A stretch of DNA of 64,000 nucleotides from Cecembia calidifontis (GCF_004216715.1 NZ_SGXG01000001.1:930001-994000); one strand, 5' to 3'. Shown: positions 42,971-52,120, counted from the stretch's first letter. Translations and numbers: made by a program. The notes: generated by a model from the letters alone, not told the origin.

Positions 42971-43561
42971 ATGAAAAAAGCACTAATTCCTATTTTGGTG
43001 ATTGCCTTGATTGGACTTTTCATTTATGTAAAAGCCGTAGGCGTATACAACATGTTTGTTCAGAATGAAGAAAGGATCAATGGTAACTGGGCCGAAGTGG
43101 AAACGCAGTACCAGAGAAGGGCTGACTTGATACCCAATCTTGTCAATACCGTTAAAGGTTATGCCGATTTTGAACAGGAAACTTTAACCGGGGTAATTGA
43201 AGCCAGGGCAAAAGCAACTTCTATCAATTTGAGTGTTGAAGACCTAAGTCCGGAGAAAATTGCCCAATTCCAGCAGGCACAGGATCAATTGAGCGGTGCA
43301 TTGAGCAGACTACTGGTAGCAGTGGAAAGGTATCCTGATCTCAAAGCCAATCAAAACTTCTTGGAACTACAGGCACAGCTGGAGGGAACAGAAAACCGCA
43401 TTGCGGTAGCCAGAAGAAATTTCAATCAGTCTGTTCAGGAGTACAATTCTACTTTGAGGACTTTCCCTAACAATATTTTTGCGGGCTGGTACGGATTTGA
43501 AAGAAAAGGATACTTCGAAGCAGCTCAGGGAGCAGAAAATGCACCAACCGTTCAATTCTAA
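42971..43561 (+). CDS. LemA family protein
   Basis: A 196-residue protein with one N-terminal membrane helix (IPILVIALIGLFIYVKAVGV) and then a long helical body. The family signature is EERINGNWAEVETQYQRRAD, then LIPNLVNTVKGYADFEQETL and LEGTENRIAVARRNFNQSVQ, and finally GWYGFERKGYFEAAQGAENA. LemA proteins sit on the membrane; their exact role is poorly known. It starts a three-gene operon with two TPM-domain genes (5-bp gaps), a frequent arrangement in bacteria. Confidence 0.95.
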   Translation: MKKALIPILVIALIGLFIYVKAVGVYNMFVQNEERINGNWAEVETQYQRRADLIPNLVNTVKGYADFEQETLTGVIEARAKATSINLSVEDLSPEKIAQFQQAQDQLSGALSRLLVAVERYPDLKANQNFLELQAQLEGTENRIAVARRNFNQSVQEYNSTLRTFPNNIFAGWYGFERKGYFEAAQGAENAPTVQF

Positions 43562-43566
43562 TCGGA

Positions 43567-44001
43567 ATGGCAGAAAGATTATTCTCAGAAGCAGACAGAA
43601 ATAGAATCATTGAAGCCATACAAATGGCAGAAAAGGAAACTTCCGGGGAAATCCAGGTCCACATAGAAAACCATTGTGGTGAGGATGTAATGGATAGGGC
43701 AGCGGAAGTTTTTGAAATGCTTAAAATGCATAAAACCGAAGAAAGAAATGCCGTTTTGTTTTACCTGGCTGTAGAAGACCATCAGTTTGCTATTCTAGGG
43801 GACTGTGGGATCAACAGGATTGTTCCTGAGAATTTCTGGGAGCAAATCAAGGAAGAAATGTTGCATCATTTTAAAGCTTCTGCCTTTACAGAAGGACTGT
43901 GCAGGGGAATATATCTTTGCGGACAACAACTAAAAGCCCATTTTCCTTATAATGAAAGTGGGGATATCAATGAATTGCCAGACGAAATATCTTTTGGATA
44001 A
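43567..44001 (+). CDS. Small TPM-domain protein
   Basis: A 144-residue single TPM-type domain without a signal peptide: RNRIIEAIQMAEKETSGEIQ then MLKMHKTEERNAVLFYLAVE, DHQFAILGDCGINRIVPENF and GLCRGIYLCGQQLKAHFPYN. It lies between LemA and a larger exported TPM protein, which suggests a shared complex or process. Members have been proposed to be phosphatases or membrane-protein quality factors (inference). Confidence 0.85.
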   Translation: MAERLFSEADRNRIIEAIQMAEKETSGEIQVHIENHCGEDVMDRAAEVFEMLKMHKTEERNAVLFYLAVEDHQFAILGDCGINRIVPENFWEQIKEEMLHHFKASAFTEGLCRGIYLCGQQLKAHFPYNESGDINELPDEISFG

Positions 44002-44006
44002 TCCCC

Positions 44007-44825
44007 ATGTACTATAAATTCTTACTTTCCTTTCTGATCAGCTTTCTAATAACAACCGGGATTTGGGCACAGGGGGATTTCCCTCCTGCTCCAAATCCCC
44101 CTAGATTGGTGAATGATTTTACCAATACCTTGACTGACAATGAAAGAGATAGGTTGGAAAGAAAGCTGATAGCTTATAATGACTCCACTTCTTCCCAGGT
44201 GACCATTGTCATGATACGCTCTGTAGGTCCTTATGACATCAGTGATTATGCCTTTCAGCTGGGTGACAAATGGGGAATAGGCCAGAAAGACAGGGATAAT
44301 GGTGTACTGATACTGGCAGCCATGGAAGACCGGAAGGTATTTATAGCGACAGGTTATGGCTTGGAAGGGGCTATTCCGGATATACTTGCCAAAAGAATAG
44401 TGGACCAATTAATTGTTCCCAATTTTAAAATGGGCAAATATTACGAAGGATTGGACAAAGCCACGGATATGATTTTCAAGTTGGCCTCCGGAGAGTATAA
44501 AGCAGATAAGGTTGCATCCTCCGGCGAGCATGGAGGAGCTTTGGTATTTTTCTTATTGTTTATTTTCCTATTTGTAGTACTTCCCTTGCTTAAAAACAAG
44601 AGAGACAATGATAACCATATGGGCGGTAAAGGAGGAGGAATCGACCTATGGACTACCATCATGCTTGCCAATATGCTGAAGGGAAGCAGTAAAGGAAAAT
44701 ATGGAGATTTCCGCTCTGGAAAAGGATCTTTTGGTGGATTTGGAGGCGGAGGTTTTGGAGGCGGAGGCTTCGGTGGATTTGGAGGGGGCTCTTTTGGCGG
44801 AGGAGGAGCCGGAGGAAGCTGGTAA
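44007..44825 (+). CDS. TPM-domain protein with Gly-rich C-terminus
   Basis: A 272-residue protein with signal peptide (LLSFLISFLITTGIWAQ), a TPM domain (PPRLVNDFTNTLTDNERDRL, TIVMIRSVGPYDISDYAFQL, GVLILAAMEDRKVFIATGYG, LEGAIPDILAKRIVDQLIVP), a membrane helix (ALVFFLLFIFLFVVLPLLKN) and a glycine-rich tail made of repeated GGFGGGG units. The arrangement of TPM plus membrane anchor plus Gly-rich tail is typical of the YgcG-like partner of LemA. Its stop is 4 bp from the convergent GH5 gene. Confidence 0.92.
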   Translation: MYYKFLLSFLISFLITTGIWAQGDFPPAPNPPRLVNDFTNTLTDNERDRLERKLIAYNDSTSSQVTIVMIRSVGPYDISDYAFQLGDKWGIGQKDRDNGVLILAAMEDRKVFIATGYGLEGAIPDILAKRIVDQLIVPNFKMGKYYEGLDKATDMIFKLASGEYKADKVASSGEHGGALVFFLLFIFLFVVLPLLKNKRDNDNHMGGKGGGIDLWTTIMLANMLKGSSKGKYGDFRSGKGSFGGFGGGGFGGGGFGGFGGGSFGGGGAGGSW

Positions 44826-44829
44826 GCCT

Positions 44830-45978
44830 TTAGGCATACTTCATCAGTAGGTTCAGGTATTTTCTGTCCAACTTTTGTCCGTACCAATCCTCATAATCCA
44901 CATCGGTTCGGCCTGAGTTGAGGACTCCGAATGCTCCGGAAAATTCCCAAATGCCAAAACCGATTTTATTTTCACTTAGAAAATCCAGGACATCTTCAAA
45001 CCAACGCAGGAAAACTGCATGGGGTGTTTTGCTGTAAGCACCGCACTCTCCACAGTGAACACCGACTCCTTTTTGGAGAAGTTCAATCCAAGGAGCATAA
45101 TATTGTTCTATCATTTGCCTGCCATGGTATTGACCGTTGAATTCACCGGGCCAAATTGGATCCGGTAGTGAGTCAGGTTCTTTATACACCCAAGAGGCCT
45201 TATGGTGGGAAATGCTCATGGGATGGTATCCCCTACAACTCTGTCCAAGTTCCAAATCAGCAAGTTCAGGAACAGCGATTCCGCCTCCCCCGTTTCCATT
45301 GGCTATCACCAAGCGATGGGGATTGATGCCTTTGATGGTTTCCAAAGCAGATTTTGCCACCCGGTAATAATCTTCCACAGGAACAGGACCACCCGGTGAA
45401 TGCTGATCATTGGGATCCTCCCGCATAAAAGGCTCATTGACCAGGTCAAAACTGAGTTTATCAGAGCTTATATGCTTATACCTTTTGGACCACATTTCCC
45501 AATGTGCACAAAAAGCATCCAAAGCATCTTGATCCTTCCAAAGGTTAAAGGGTTCTATGAATCCTGCATTGATGCAAAATCCAGGGGCTCGGTGAAGGTT
45601 AAGGCTCACGTGCAGACCATGACTATGGGCTAAGTACACCAGCCTATCAATCTGTTCAATTTTGGATTCATCAAAATTCAATACCTCAGATGCCAGAATA
45701 GGCCGGCTCCTGTCAAAATCCAGATAGACAGGATAAGAAATGGGAATCCTTACGAAATTGAAGCCCCAATCTGCTATCCAGGCCAAAAATTCGGGAGGGT
45801 TTTTCCTTCCCTTTTCCATATCAGGAGAAAAAAAGTCCAGTAGATTGAATCCTCTCCAGTATGGCAAGGCATTTTGAACAGGTTCAAGGTTCAGGCTTTT
45901 TGCAGCTAGAGGACCTGCAGCCAAACCTGCGGAAACCAAGGCGGTCTTTTTCAGAAATTCTCTTCTTGAAGGATTCAT
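44830..45978 (-). CDS. GH5-family glycoside hydrolase (cellulase-like), Tat leader
   Basis: 382 residues from the Met at 45978 (MNPSRREFLKKTALVSAGLA), which gives a Tat-type leader; the longer frame starts with TTG and is unlikely. The TIM barrel carries GFNLLDFFSPD, ADWGFNFVRIPISYPVYL, GLHVSLNLHRAPGFCINAGF, SFDLVNEPF (acid/base Glu in NEP) and GVGVHCGECGAYSKTPHAVF (nucleophile Glu), and FGIWEFSGAFGVLNSGRTDV. This is the endoglucanase-like GH5 pattern; its substrate (beta-glucan or mannan) is unknown. It lies after comF on the same strand with a 136-bp gap. Confidence 0.88.
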   Translation of the reverse strand: MNPSRREFLKKTALVSAGLAAGPLAAKSLNLEPVQNALPYWRGFNLLDFFSPDMEKGRKNPPEFLAWIADWGFNFVRIPISYPVYLDFDRSRPILASEVLNFDESKIEQIDRLVYLAHSHGLHVSLNLHRAPGFCINAGFIEPFNLWKDQDALDAFCAHWEMWSKRYKHISSDKLSFDLVNEPFMREDPNDQHSPGGPVPVEDYYRVAKSALETIKGINPHRLVIANGNGGGGIAVPELADLELGQSCRGYHPMSISHHKASWVYKEPDSLPDPIWPGEFNGQYHGRQMIEQYYAPWIELLQKGVGVHCGECGAYSKTPHAVFLRWFEDVLDFLSENKIGFGIWEFSGAFGVLNSGRTDVDYEDWYGQKLDRKYLNLLMKYA

Positions 45979-46114
45979 GAACCAAAGCATTTTATTTTGG
46001 GAACAATAAGATAAGTAATTCTCCTTATTCAAAAAAGCAGGGAACAAAAATCATTGAATCCGGTTTGTTTGATCGGGTTTTATGTTTGTGTTCAATTTTT
46101 TTGTTTACAATTTT

Positions 46115-46813
46115 TTAATTTTTTCCAGCTGCAAGGACAGCCAAATCCACTGTTTCCGCTTCACAGTTCCAAAGTACATTGGCACAGGTAGAAAGGGTCG
46201 CACCTGTGGTCATCACATCATCCACGAGCAAGACCCTTTTCCCCTTCAGCCTATGGCCGTCTTTGGTCCTGAAAACATCAGCTACATTGTCCAACCTTTG
46301 TAATCTGCTCTTCTTGGTCTGGGTTTCTGTGAAATGGATCCTTTCGAGGTCATTTCTAACGGGAATTTCAAGGGACTGCCCAAGCCCAATAGCAAACTGT
46401 TCGCTTTGGTTATACCCTCTTCTTTTTTGTTTGGCCGGATGAAGGGGAACAGGTGTAATTTGGTCCCAATCCTGGAAGCCGTGCTGTAGGAGTATTTGCC
46501 CATATATTTTACCCAATTCCACCCCGATTTCGGGCCGGTTCCTGTATTTGAGCTGGTGCAGGAGTTTTTGGCTTTCGCCTTTTTTGGTAAACCTCAAAAA
46601 GGCAAAAACCAGATTGGTTTTGGTCAGTCCAGTAATTTTTACAGATAAATCATTGTACTGGGGCCTAAGGTGATAATTGGCTACAGGCAGGTTGGCCGTA
46701 CACCATCTGCAGAGTACATTTTCGAAGTCAAATAGGCTTCTTTTGCACAGGCAACAGGTTTTGGGAAAAACCAGCGATAAAAAATCTTCAAAAATCCGGA
46801 AACGCATTTTCAA
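46115..46813 (-). CDS. comF: ComF-family phosphoribosyltransferase-like protein
   Basis: A 232-residue protein. An N-terminal zinc-binding pair FPKTCCLCKRSL and VLCRWC is followed by the PRTase-like domain: HQLKYRNRPEIGVELGKIYG, ITPVPLHPAKQKRRGYNQSE and the PRPP-binding loop RVLLVDDVMTTGATLSTC. ComF takes part in natural DNA uptake in competent bacteria, with GntX as a relative; assignment is by motif. Confidence 0.9.
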   Translation of the reverse strand: MKMRFRIFEDFLSLVFPKTCCLCKRSLFDFENVLCRWCTANLPVANYHLRPQYNDLSVKITGLTKTNLVFAFLRFTKKGESQKLLHQLKYRNRPEIGVELGKIYGQILLQHGFQDWDQITPVPLHPAKQKRRGYNQSEQFAIGLGQSLEIPVRNDLERIHFTETQTKKSRLQRLDNVADVFRTKDGHRLKGKRVLLVDDVMTTGATLSTCANVLWNCEAETVDLAVLAAGKN

Positions 46814-46851
46814 AAAGGCTTGTTAGAACTGAATGACAGGAAAATACCTGC

Positions 46852-46859
46852 TATATTTG
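46852..46859 (+). promoter_or_regulatory. Candidate -7 box (TATATTTG)
   Basis: A perfect TAnnTTTG sequence lies 27 bp before the start codon of the carboxymuconolactone decarboxylase-like gene, in the gap shared with the divergent comF. No -33 TTTG at standard spacing is evident. Confidence 0.45.
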
Positions 46860-46886
46860 TAGGTTAAATTTAGATCTAAAAAATTA

Positions 46887-47243
46887 ATGAATTTGATAGA
46901 AGAATTCAATACTTACCGAAGCCAAATGAATGAAAAAATCATGGCTTCTGACAACAAGGTGATCAAAAGGTTTTTTAACCTGGACACCAATACCTATGCA
47001 GAAGGAGCCTTGGATGTGAAGACCAAAGAAATGATAGGACTGGCCTGTTCCATGGTTTTGAGATGCGATGATTGTATCAAATACCACTTGGGGAAATCCT
47101 ATGAAGCCGGGATGAACAGGGAGGAGGTATTTGAAGTATTTTCCATTGCTACCATAATCGGTGGATCCATTGTGATACCCCATTTAAGGAGGGCTGTTGA
47201 ATATTGGGATTTACTCGAAAAAGAAGGAAACAAAAATGTTTAA
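46887..47243 (+). CDS. Carboxymuconolactone decarboxylase/AhpD-like protein
   Basis: A 118-residue helical protein. It has DVKTKEMIGLACSMVLRCDD then CIKYHLGKSYEAGMNREEVF; the CxxC with following His (CDDCIKYH) is the AhpD-type redox site, so a disulfide-based peroxide-defence role is plausible. The next gene overlaps its end by 8 bp, so they are probably translated together. Confidence 0.92.
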   Translation: MNLIEEFNTYRSQMNEKIMASDNKVIKRFFNLDTNTYAEGALDVKTKEMIGLACSMVLRCDDCIKYHLGKSYEAGMNREEVFEVFSIATIIGGSIVIPHLRRAVEYWDLLEKEGNKNV

Positions 47244-47598
47244 AAAGGATCTGGACCTGGAAAAGCGTTGGGGCAAGTTACTTCTGGGAATAGAGGAACT
47301 GATAGGAAAAAAGCCAAATGACCTGAATGGAGTGCTTTTTCTGATAGGTGTTCAGGAACTGGGTCAGGGCAACAGGAATTTTTCCAAAGAGCAAAAACAG
47401 GATTTGATGCACATTGCGATTTGCAAAGTGCTGAGTTATGCGGGTTTTTACGAACTTGACTTTATCGATCAGGACGGATGGCCGCATTGGAAACTCCTGA
47501 AAAAATTACCCCATTTCGATATTCTGGAGCAGGAAAAGCTTCTGAAAATCCAGGTATTGGAATATTTCGAAAGAGAATTTGATATAGAAATCAAATAG
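47236..47598 (+). CDS. Conserved hypothetical protein (about 120 aa)
   Basis: From the Met at 47236 (MFKKDLDLEKRWGKLLLGIE) it gives 120 residues; a longer frame starting at 47197 is disfavoured because the 47236 start overlaps the preceding stop (ATGTTTAA). The sequence is charged with no signal or membrane segment. I recognise no domain, though it looks like a conserved small Bacteroidota protein. It is likely cotranscribed with the AhpD-like gene and followed by xth. Confidence 0.7.
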   Translation: MFKKDLDLEKRWGKLLLGIEELIGKKPNDLNGVLFLIGVQELGQGNRNFSKEQKQDLMHIAICKVLSYAGFYELDFIDQDGWPHWKLLKKLPHFDILEQEKLLKIQVLEYFEREFDIEIK

Positions 47599-47633
47599 AC
47601 TAATTAAAACCAAAAGAAAAGCATCAAAAACAG

Positions 47634-48398
47634 ATGAAAATCGTATCCTATAATGTCAATGGTATCAGGGCTGCACTGAACAAGGGATTAGCAGACTGGC
47701 TGAAGGAAACAGATCCGGATATCATTGGGCTGCAAGAAGTAAAAGCTTTGGAAAACCAGGTTGATAAGTCCATTTTTGAAGATATGGGTTATCATATTTA
47801 TTGGTATCCAGCAGTCAAAAAGGGGTACAGTGGGGTAGCCATCCTCAGTAAAGAAAAACCCAAAAACGTGGCATATGGCATGGGTTTACCCATATATGAT
47901 GATGAAGGGAGGATCATTCGAGCAGATTATGAAGACTTTTCATTTATTTCTGCGTATTTTCCCTCAGGAACGACAGGAGATGTCAGACAGGATTTCAAAT
48001 ATCAGTTTCTGGATGATATCTATGGATACAGTCAGGATTTGATCAAATCATATCCGAATCTCATTTTAAGTGGGGATTACAATATCTGTCATAAGCCTAT
48101 CGATATCCATAATCCAATATCCAATAAAAACTCTTCCGGTTTTTTACCGGAGGAAAGGGCATGGATGGACAAGTTTACGGCTTCCGGATTCGATGACAGT
48201 TTTAGGATATTCAATCAGGAACCCCACCAATATACCTGGTGGAGTTATCGGGCAGGATCAAGATCAAAGAACCTAGGTTGGCGGATAGATTATCACATGA
48301 GCACCACACCTATGAAAGATAGGATTAAAAGTTCTGTGATATTTCCGGATGCACAACATTCGGACCATTGTCCTATAATGATAGAAATTGACAGTTAA
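47634..48398 (+). CDS. xth: Exodeoxyribonuclease III / AP endonuclease
   Basis: A 254-residue endonuclease/exonuclease/phosphatase fold. Key pieces are MKIVSYNVNGIRAALNKG (N-x-N), IIGLQEVKAL (catalytic Glu), YPNLILSGDYNICHKPIDIH (D-x-N), LGWRIDYHMSTTP and DAQHSDHCPIMIEI (final D-H). It cuts abasic sites in base excision repair. Start at the Met 35 bp after the preceding gene. Confidence 0.95.
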   Translation: MKIVSYNVNGIRAALNKGLADWLKETDPDIIGLQEVKALENQVDKSIFEDMGYHIYWYPAVKKGYSGVAILSKEKPKNVAYGMGLPIYDDEGRIIRADYEDFSFISAYFPSGTTGDVRQDFKYQFLDDIYGYSQDLIKSYPNLILSGDYNICHKPIDIHNPISNKNSSGFLPEERAWMDKFTASGFDDSFRIFNQEPHQYTWWSYRAGSRSKNLGWRIDYHMSTTPMKDRIKSSVIFPDAQHSDHCPIMIEIDS

Positions 48399-48434
48399 AA
48401 AAGGAAAATTAAATAACCAATTATCCATAAAATT

Positions 48435-48836
48435 TTGATGAATTCTATTAAAATTTCTATACCTTCTCTGATAGAGAATATAAAGATCATAGAAAGCTTC
48501 ATTGACAATGCCAGAGAAAAGTATGCCATCAATGATGATATCTATGGCAATATCATGATTTCTGTAACAGAATGTGTGACCAATGCCATTGTTCACGGCA
48601 ACAAGCTGGATGGAAATAAAACCGTAGATCTGGAATTGCACCTGGATGAAAATCAGGTCCAGTTTGTCATCAAAGATGAAGGCTCTGGTTTTGACTATGA
48701 GCATTTGGCGGATCCCACAGCTCCAGAGAATCTGGAGAAAACAGGAGGAAGGGGAATTTTTATAATGCGCCACCTGACTGACGAAGTAAAGTTTGAAGAT
48801 AGCGGAAGGATAGCGGTTTTAACATTTTACCTTTGA
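48435..48836 (+). CDS. RsbW-like anti-sigma/histidine-kinase-type ATPase domain protein
   Basis: A 133-residue GHKL ATPase domain alone: NIMISVTECVTNAIVHGNKL (N-box), QFVIKDEGSGFDYEHLADPT (G1 box) and TGGRGIFIMRHLTDEVKFED (G2 box). It has no phospho-acceptor domain, so it is an RsbW/SpoIIAB-like serine kinase regulator rather than a sensor kinase. No anti-anti-sigma partner is adjacent. It is 1 bp before ybeY. Confidence 0.9.
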   Translation: MMNSIKISIPSLIENIKIIESFIDNAREKYAINDDIYGNIMISVTECVTNAIVHGNKLDGNKTVDLELHLDENQVQFVIKDEGSGFDYEHLADPTAPENLEKTGGRGIFIMRHLTDEVKFEDSGRIAVLTFYL

Positions 48837-48837
48837 T

Positions 48838-49260
48838 ATGGCAATTTCTTTTTTCGAAGAAGACATAAAGTTCCCTCTCAAGGATAAAACCAAACACAAA
48901 AATTGGTTGAGAAAAATTGCAGCAAAGCAATCCTTAAAGATCGGGGATTTGAATTATGTCTTTTGTTCGGACGAATACCTGTATCAGATCAATGTAGAAT
49001 ACCTGAACCACAAAACCTATACAGACATCATCACCTTTGATAATTCAGAAGATGAAAAGACCATTGAAGGGGATATCTTTATCAGTATAGATAGGGTAAA
49101 GGAAAATGCAGAAAAAGAAAAGATTTCATTTGAAAAAGAACTCCTCCGTGTAATGAGTCATGGGCTACTACACCTAATGGGGTATAAGGATAAAAAAGAA
49201 GAAGATAAAAAAATCATGCAGAAAATGGAAGACGAATCCATTTCAGCATTTTATTCCTAA
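48838..49260 (+). CDS. ybeY: Endoribonuclease YbeY (rRNA maturation)
   Basis: A 140-residue zinc-dependent RNase. INVEYLNHKTYTDIITFDNS and GDIFISIDRVKENAEKEKIS are present, then VMSHGLLHLMGYKDKKEEDK. The His-x3-His pair is present but the usual third His (GYDH) is replaced by Lys-Asp; I believe many Bacteroidota homologues show this GYKDK form. It processes 16S rRNA ends. Its stop is directly followed by the first parS palindrome. Confidence 0.93.
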   Translation: MAISFFEEDIKFPLKDKTKHKNWLRKIAAKQSLKIGDLNYVFCSDEYLYQINVEYLNHKTYTDIITFDNSEDEKTIEGDIFISIDRVKENAEKEKISFEKELLRVMSHGLLHLMGYKDKKEEDKKIMQKMEDESISAFYS

Positions 49261-49276
49261 TGTTCCACGTGGAACA
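49261..49276. other. parS site 1
   Basis: TGTTCCACGTGGAACA is a perfect 16-bp palindrome fitting the ParB-binding parS consensus TGTTNCACGTGNAACA. It lies immediately after the ybeY stop. Confidence 0.88.
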
Positions 49277-49315
49277 TTTAAATATACAACTTAAAAAAAT
49301 CATCAACCTAACAAG

Positions 49316-49331
49316 TGTTCCACGTGGAACA
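49316..49331. other. parS site 2
   Basis: A second identical perfect TGTTCCACGTGGAACA, 55 bp from the first (start to start), 21 bp before the mnmG start codon. Such sites usually cluster near the chromosome origin. Confidence 0.88.
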
Positions 49332-49352
49332 CTCCAATAAATAGGAAAATAT

Positions 49353-51218
49353 ATGTTTCCAGAATATGATGTGATCGTAGTGGGCGCAGGTCATGCAGGC
49401 TGTGAAGCTGCACATGCTGCAGCCAAAATGGGAGCGAAAGTCCTCCTATGTACCATGAATATGAATACCATTGCCCAGATGTCCTGTAACCCAGCCATGG
49501 GAGGTGTGGCAAAAGGTCAGATTGTAAGAGAGATTGATGCCTTAGGGGGAATGTCAGGTATCATATCTGATAAATCCATGATACAATTCCGAATGCTCAA
49601 CCGGTCCAAAGGTCCGGCTATGTGGTCTCCAAGAACACAAAATGACCGAATGCGTTTTGCTGAGGAATGGAGATTGGCTTTGGAAGCTACACCAGGTGTT
49701 GACTTTTGGCAAGAGATGGTCAATGGCATAGTAGTTAAAGACAATAGGGTAGTAGGTGTCAGAACAAGCATTGGACTGGAAATAAGATCAAAAAGTGTTG
49801 TTCTGACCAACGGAACTTTCCTTAACGGAGTCATCCATATTGGAGAAAAACAATTTGGAGGAGGGCGAACAGGAGAATCTGCAGCTAAAGGTATTACTGA
49901 ACAGTTGGTTTCATTAGGCTTTGAAGCGGGAAGAATGAAAACCGGCACACCTCCAAGAGTAGATGGCAGATCTTTGGACTATAGCAGAATGGAAGTTCAG
50001 GAAGGTGACGAAAACCCCGAAAAATTCTCCTATTCAGATGAAACGAGCCCATTAAAAGAACAGAGAAATTGCTGGATTACCTATACCAATAAGGAAGTCC
50101 ATGAAACCTTGGAAACAGGTTTTGATAGGTCACCTATGTTCAATGGAAGAATTCAGGGCCTTGGCCCTAGATATTGCCCATCTATCGAAGACAAAATCAA
50201 CAGGTTTGCAGAAAGGGAAAGACATCAGATTTTCGTGGAGCCAGAAGGTTGGAATACGATAGAAATCTATGTCAATGGCTTTTCTACATCCTTACCTGAA
50301 GATGTACAGTTTAAAGCGATGCGGAAAATACCCGGATTTGAAAACGCCAAGATGTTCAGACCAGGTTATGCCATAGAATACGATTTCTTTCCTCCTACAC
50401 AGTTGAAATTAACTCTGGAAACTCACCTGATAGAAAACCTTTTCTTTGCTGGACAGATCAACGGTACCACCGGTTATGAGGAAGCTGCTTCCCAAGGATT
50501 GATTGCAGGAATCAATGCAGCATTAAAAGTAAAAGAAGAAGAACCATTCATCCTCAAAAGATCTGATGCTTATATTGGTGTACTGATTGATGATCTCATC
50601 AATAAAGGTACAGAGGAACCCTATAGAATGTTTACTTCCCGGGCGGAATTTAGATTATTGTTGAGACAGGATAATGCTGATTTAAGGCTGACCCAATTGG
50701 GTCACCAAATAGGCTTAGCTGATGATACAAGATTAGAAAAGATGCTGGACAAAAAATCCGATACCGCCAAATTGATCAATGACCTCAAACAAAAAAGATT
50801 GTCTCCTGATATCATCAATGAAGGACTCGAAGGATATGAAACAGCTACCGTCAAGGAAAAAATAAGTGTAGAAAAACTGCTAAAAAGACCACAGCTAGGC
50901 TTAAACGAAATCATGGAACTGGATAAGGAACTCAAAACTTACCTCTCCAAATATTCTAAAGAAGTCTTGGAACAGGCAGAAATTCAAATCAAATACGAAA
51001 GTTATATCGAAAAAGAGCAACAGATGGTGGAGAAATTGAACAGCATGGAAAATTTCAAAATCCCCCCACATTTTGATTACCTGGCTGTCCCTGCACTCTC
51101 AGCAGAAGGAAAACAAAAACTCCATAAAATCAGACCAGAAACATTGGGACAGGCTTCAAGAATAAGTGGAGTTTCACCAGCTGACTTATCCATATTAACC
51201 GTCTACTTGGGAAGATGA
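49353..51218 (+). CDS. mnmG: tRNA uridine-5-carboxymethylaminomethyl(34) synthesis enzyme MnmG
   Basis: A 621-residue FAD enzyme: GAGHAGCEAAHAAAKMGAKV dinucleotide fold, MSCNPAMGGVAKGQIVREID, MKTGTPPRVDGRSLDYSRME, FSTSLPEDVQFKAMRKIPGF, and a C-terminal tRNA-binding domain with ISGVSPADLSIL. With MnmE it modifies the wobble uridine of certain tRNAs. The old name is gidA; it often marks the origin region. The methyltransferase gene overlaps its end by 4 bp (ATGA). Confidence 0.97.
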   Translation: MFPEYDVIVVGAGHAGCEAAHAAAKMGAKVLLCTMNMNTIAQMSCNPAMGGVAKGQIVREIDALGGMSGIISDKSMIQFRMLNRSKGPAMWSPRTQNDRMRFAEEWRLALEATPGVDFWQEMVNGIVVKDNRVVGVRTSIGLEIRSKSVVLTNGTFLNGVIHIGEKQFGGGRTGESAAKGITEQLVSLGFEAGRMKTGTPPRVDGRSLDYSRMEVQEGDENPEKFSYSDETSPLKEQRNCWITYTNKEVHETLETGFDRSPMFNGRIQGLGPRYCPSIEDKINRFAERERHQIFVEPEGWNTIEIYVNGFSTSLPEDVQFKAMRKIPGFENAKMFRPGYAIEYDFFPPTQLKLTLETHLIENLFFAGQINGTTGYEEAASQGLIAGINAALKVKEEEPFILKRSDAYIGVLIDDLINKGTEEPYRMFTSRAEFRLLLRQDNADLRLTQLGHQIGLADDTRLEKMLDKKSDTAKLINDLKQKRLSPDIINEGLEGYETATVKEKISVEKLLKRPQLGLNEIMELDKELKTYLSKYSKEVLEQAEIQIKYESYIEKEQQMVEKLNSMENFKIPPHFDYLAVPALSAEGKQKLHKIRPETLGQASRISGVSPADLSILTVYLGR

Positions 51219-52120
51219 TGAACCAAAGAGAAAGATTGACCAAATGCCCACTTTGTAAAAGTGGGCTTTTTCTTAATCTCCATGAAATAACAGACTATGC
51301 CATCAGTAAAGAAAAATTCCTTCTTTGCCAATGCAGCAAATGTGATCTGATATTTACCAATCCAAGACCTCAACAAGCATTCATACAGGACTATTACGAA
51401 TCTGAAGATTATATATCCCACCAAAATAAAACCAATAACCTGACCAACCTGCTGTACAAATTGGTCAGGATTTTTACCATAAGACAAAAAGTTGCTTGGC
51501 TCAATTCCTTTAATGTAGCAAAAGGAAACCTATTGGACATTGGTTGTGGTACGGGGTATTTTTTAAAAGCTGCAAAAAAAAGTGGTTGGAAAGTTACAGG
51601 CATAGAACCCAACAAAACAGCCAGAAAAACAGCCAAAGAAAAAGGATTAAAAGTCATCACAGACCTTGATAAAATTAATGACAAAAAATTATACCATTGC
51701 ATCAGCTTATTCCATGTTCTGGAACATGTACACGAATTAAGGAAAACCATCAAGAAATTGATCCATCTGCTCGAAGAAAATGGAACCATAATGATTGCTG
51801 TTCCCAATCATAGTTCATTGGACGCACAGCATTACAAAGAACATTGGGCAGCTTGGGACGTTCCAAGACATCTATATCACTTCAACCATAAAAGCATGGC
51901 TTATTTGGCCAATGAATTCAAACTACACATTGATCAAATACTGCCCATGAAATTTGATAGCTATTATGTTTCTTTGCTATCGGAAAAATACCAAAATCCA
52001 GATCAATCATTCTTGAAACAATTGCAAAATGGATTTATTAATGGAATGAAATCAAACAAATGGGCAAAAAATCATAACAATAATTACTCGAGTTTATTGT
52101 TCATATTAAAGAAATCATGA
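51215..52120 (+). CDS. SAM-dependent methyltransferase with N-terminal zinc-ribbon-like part
   Basis: A 301-residue protein. The N-terminus has CPLCKSGLFL and CQCSKCDLIFTNPRP (possible zinc-ribbon cysteines). Then comes the Rossmann methyltransferase core GNLLDIGCGTGYFLKAAKKS with VTGIEPNKTA, FHVLEHVHELRK and GTIMIAVPNHSSL, and the C-terminus has WDVPRHLYHFNHKSM. This is a common family in cell-surface or lipid modification. Cotranscribed with mnmG (4-bp overlap) and with the next gene (4-bp overlap). Confidence 0.88.
   Translation: MMNQRERLTKCPLCKSGLFLNLHEITDYAISKEKFLLCQCSKCDLIFTNPRPQQAFIQDYYESEDYISHQNKTNNLTNLLYKLVRIFTIRQKVAWLNSFNVAKGNLLDIGCGTGYFLKAAKKSGWKVTGIEPNKTARKTAKEKGLKVITDLDKINDKKLYHCISLFHVLEHVHELRKTIKKLIHLLEENGTIMIAVPNHSSLDAQHYKEHWAAWDVPRHLYHFNHKSMAYLANEFKLHIDQILPMKFDSYYVSLLSEKYQNPDQSFLKQLQNGFINGMKSNKWAKNHNNNYSSLLFILKKS

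Noticed and set aside
44441..44887. Proline-rich minus-strand ORF
   Set aside because: It is the reverse complement of the Gly-rich tail of the TPM protein; low complexity, no start signal.
48435..48836. Sensor histidine kinase
   Set aside because: Only the ATPase domain is present, with no phospho-acceptor His domain; it fits the RsbW-like class.
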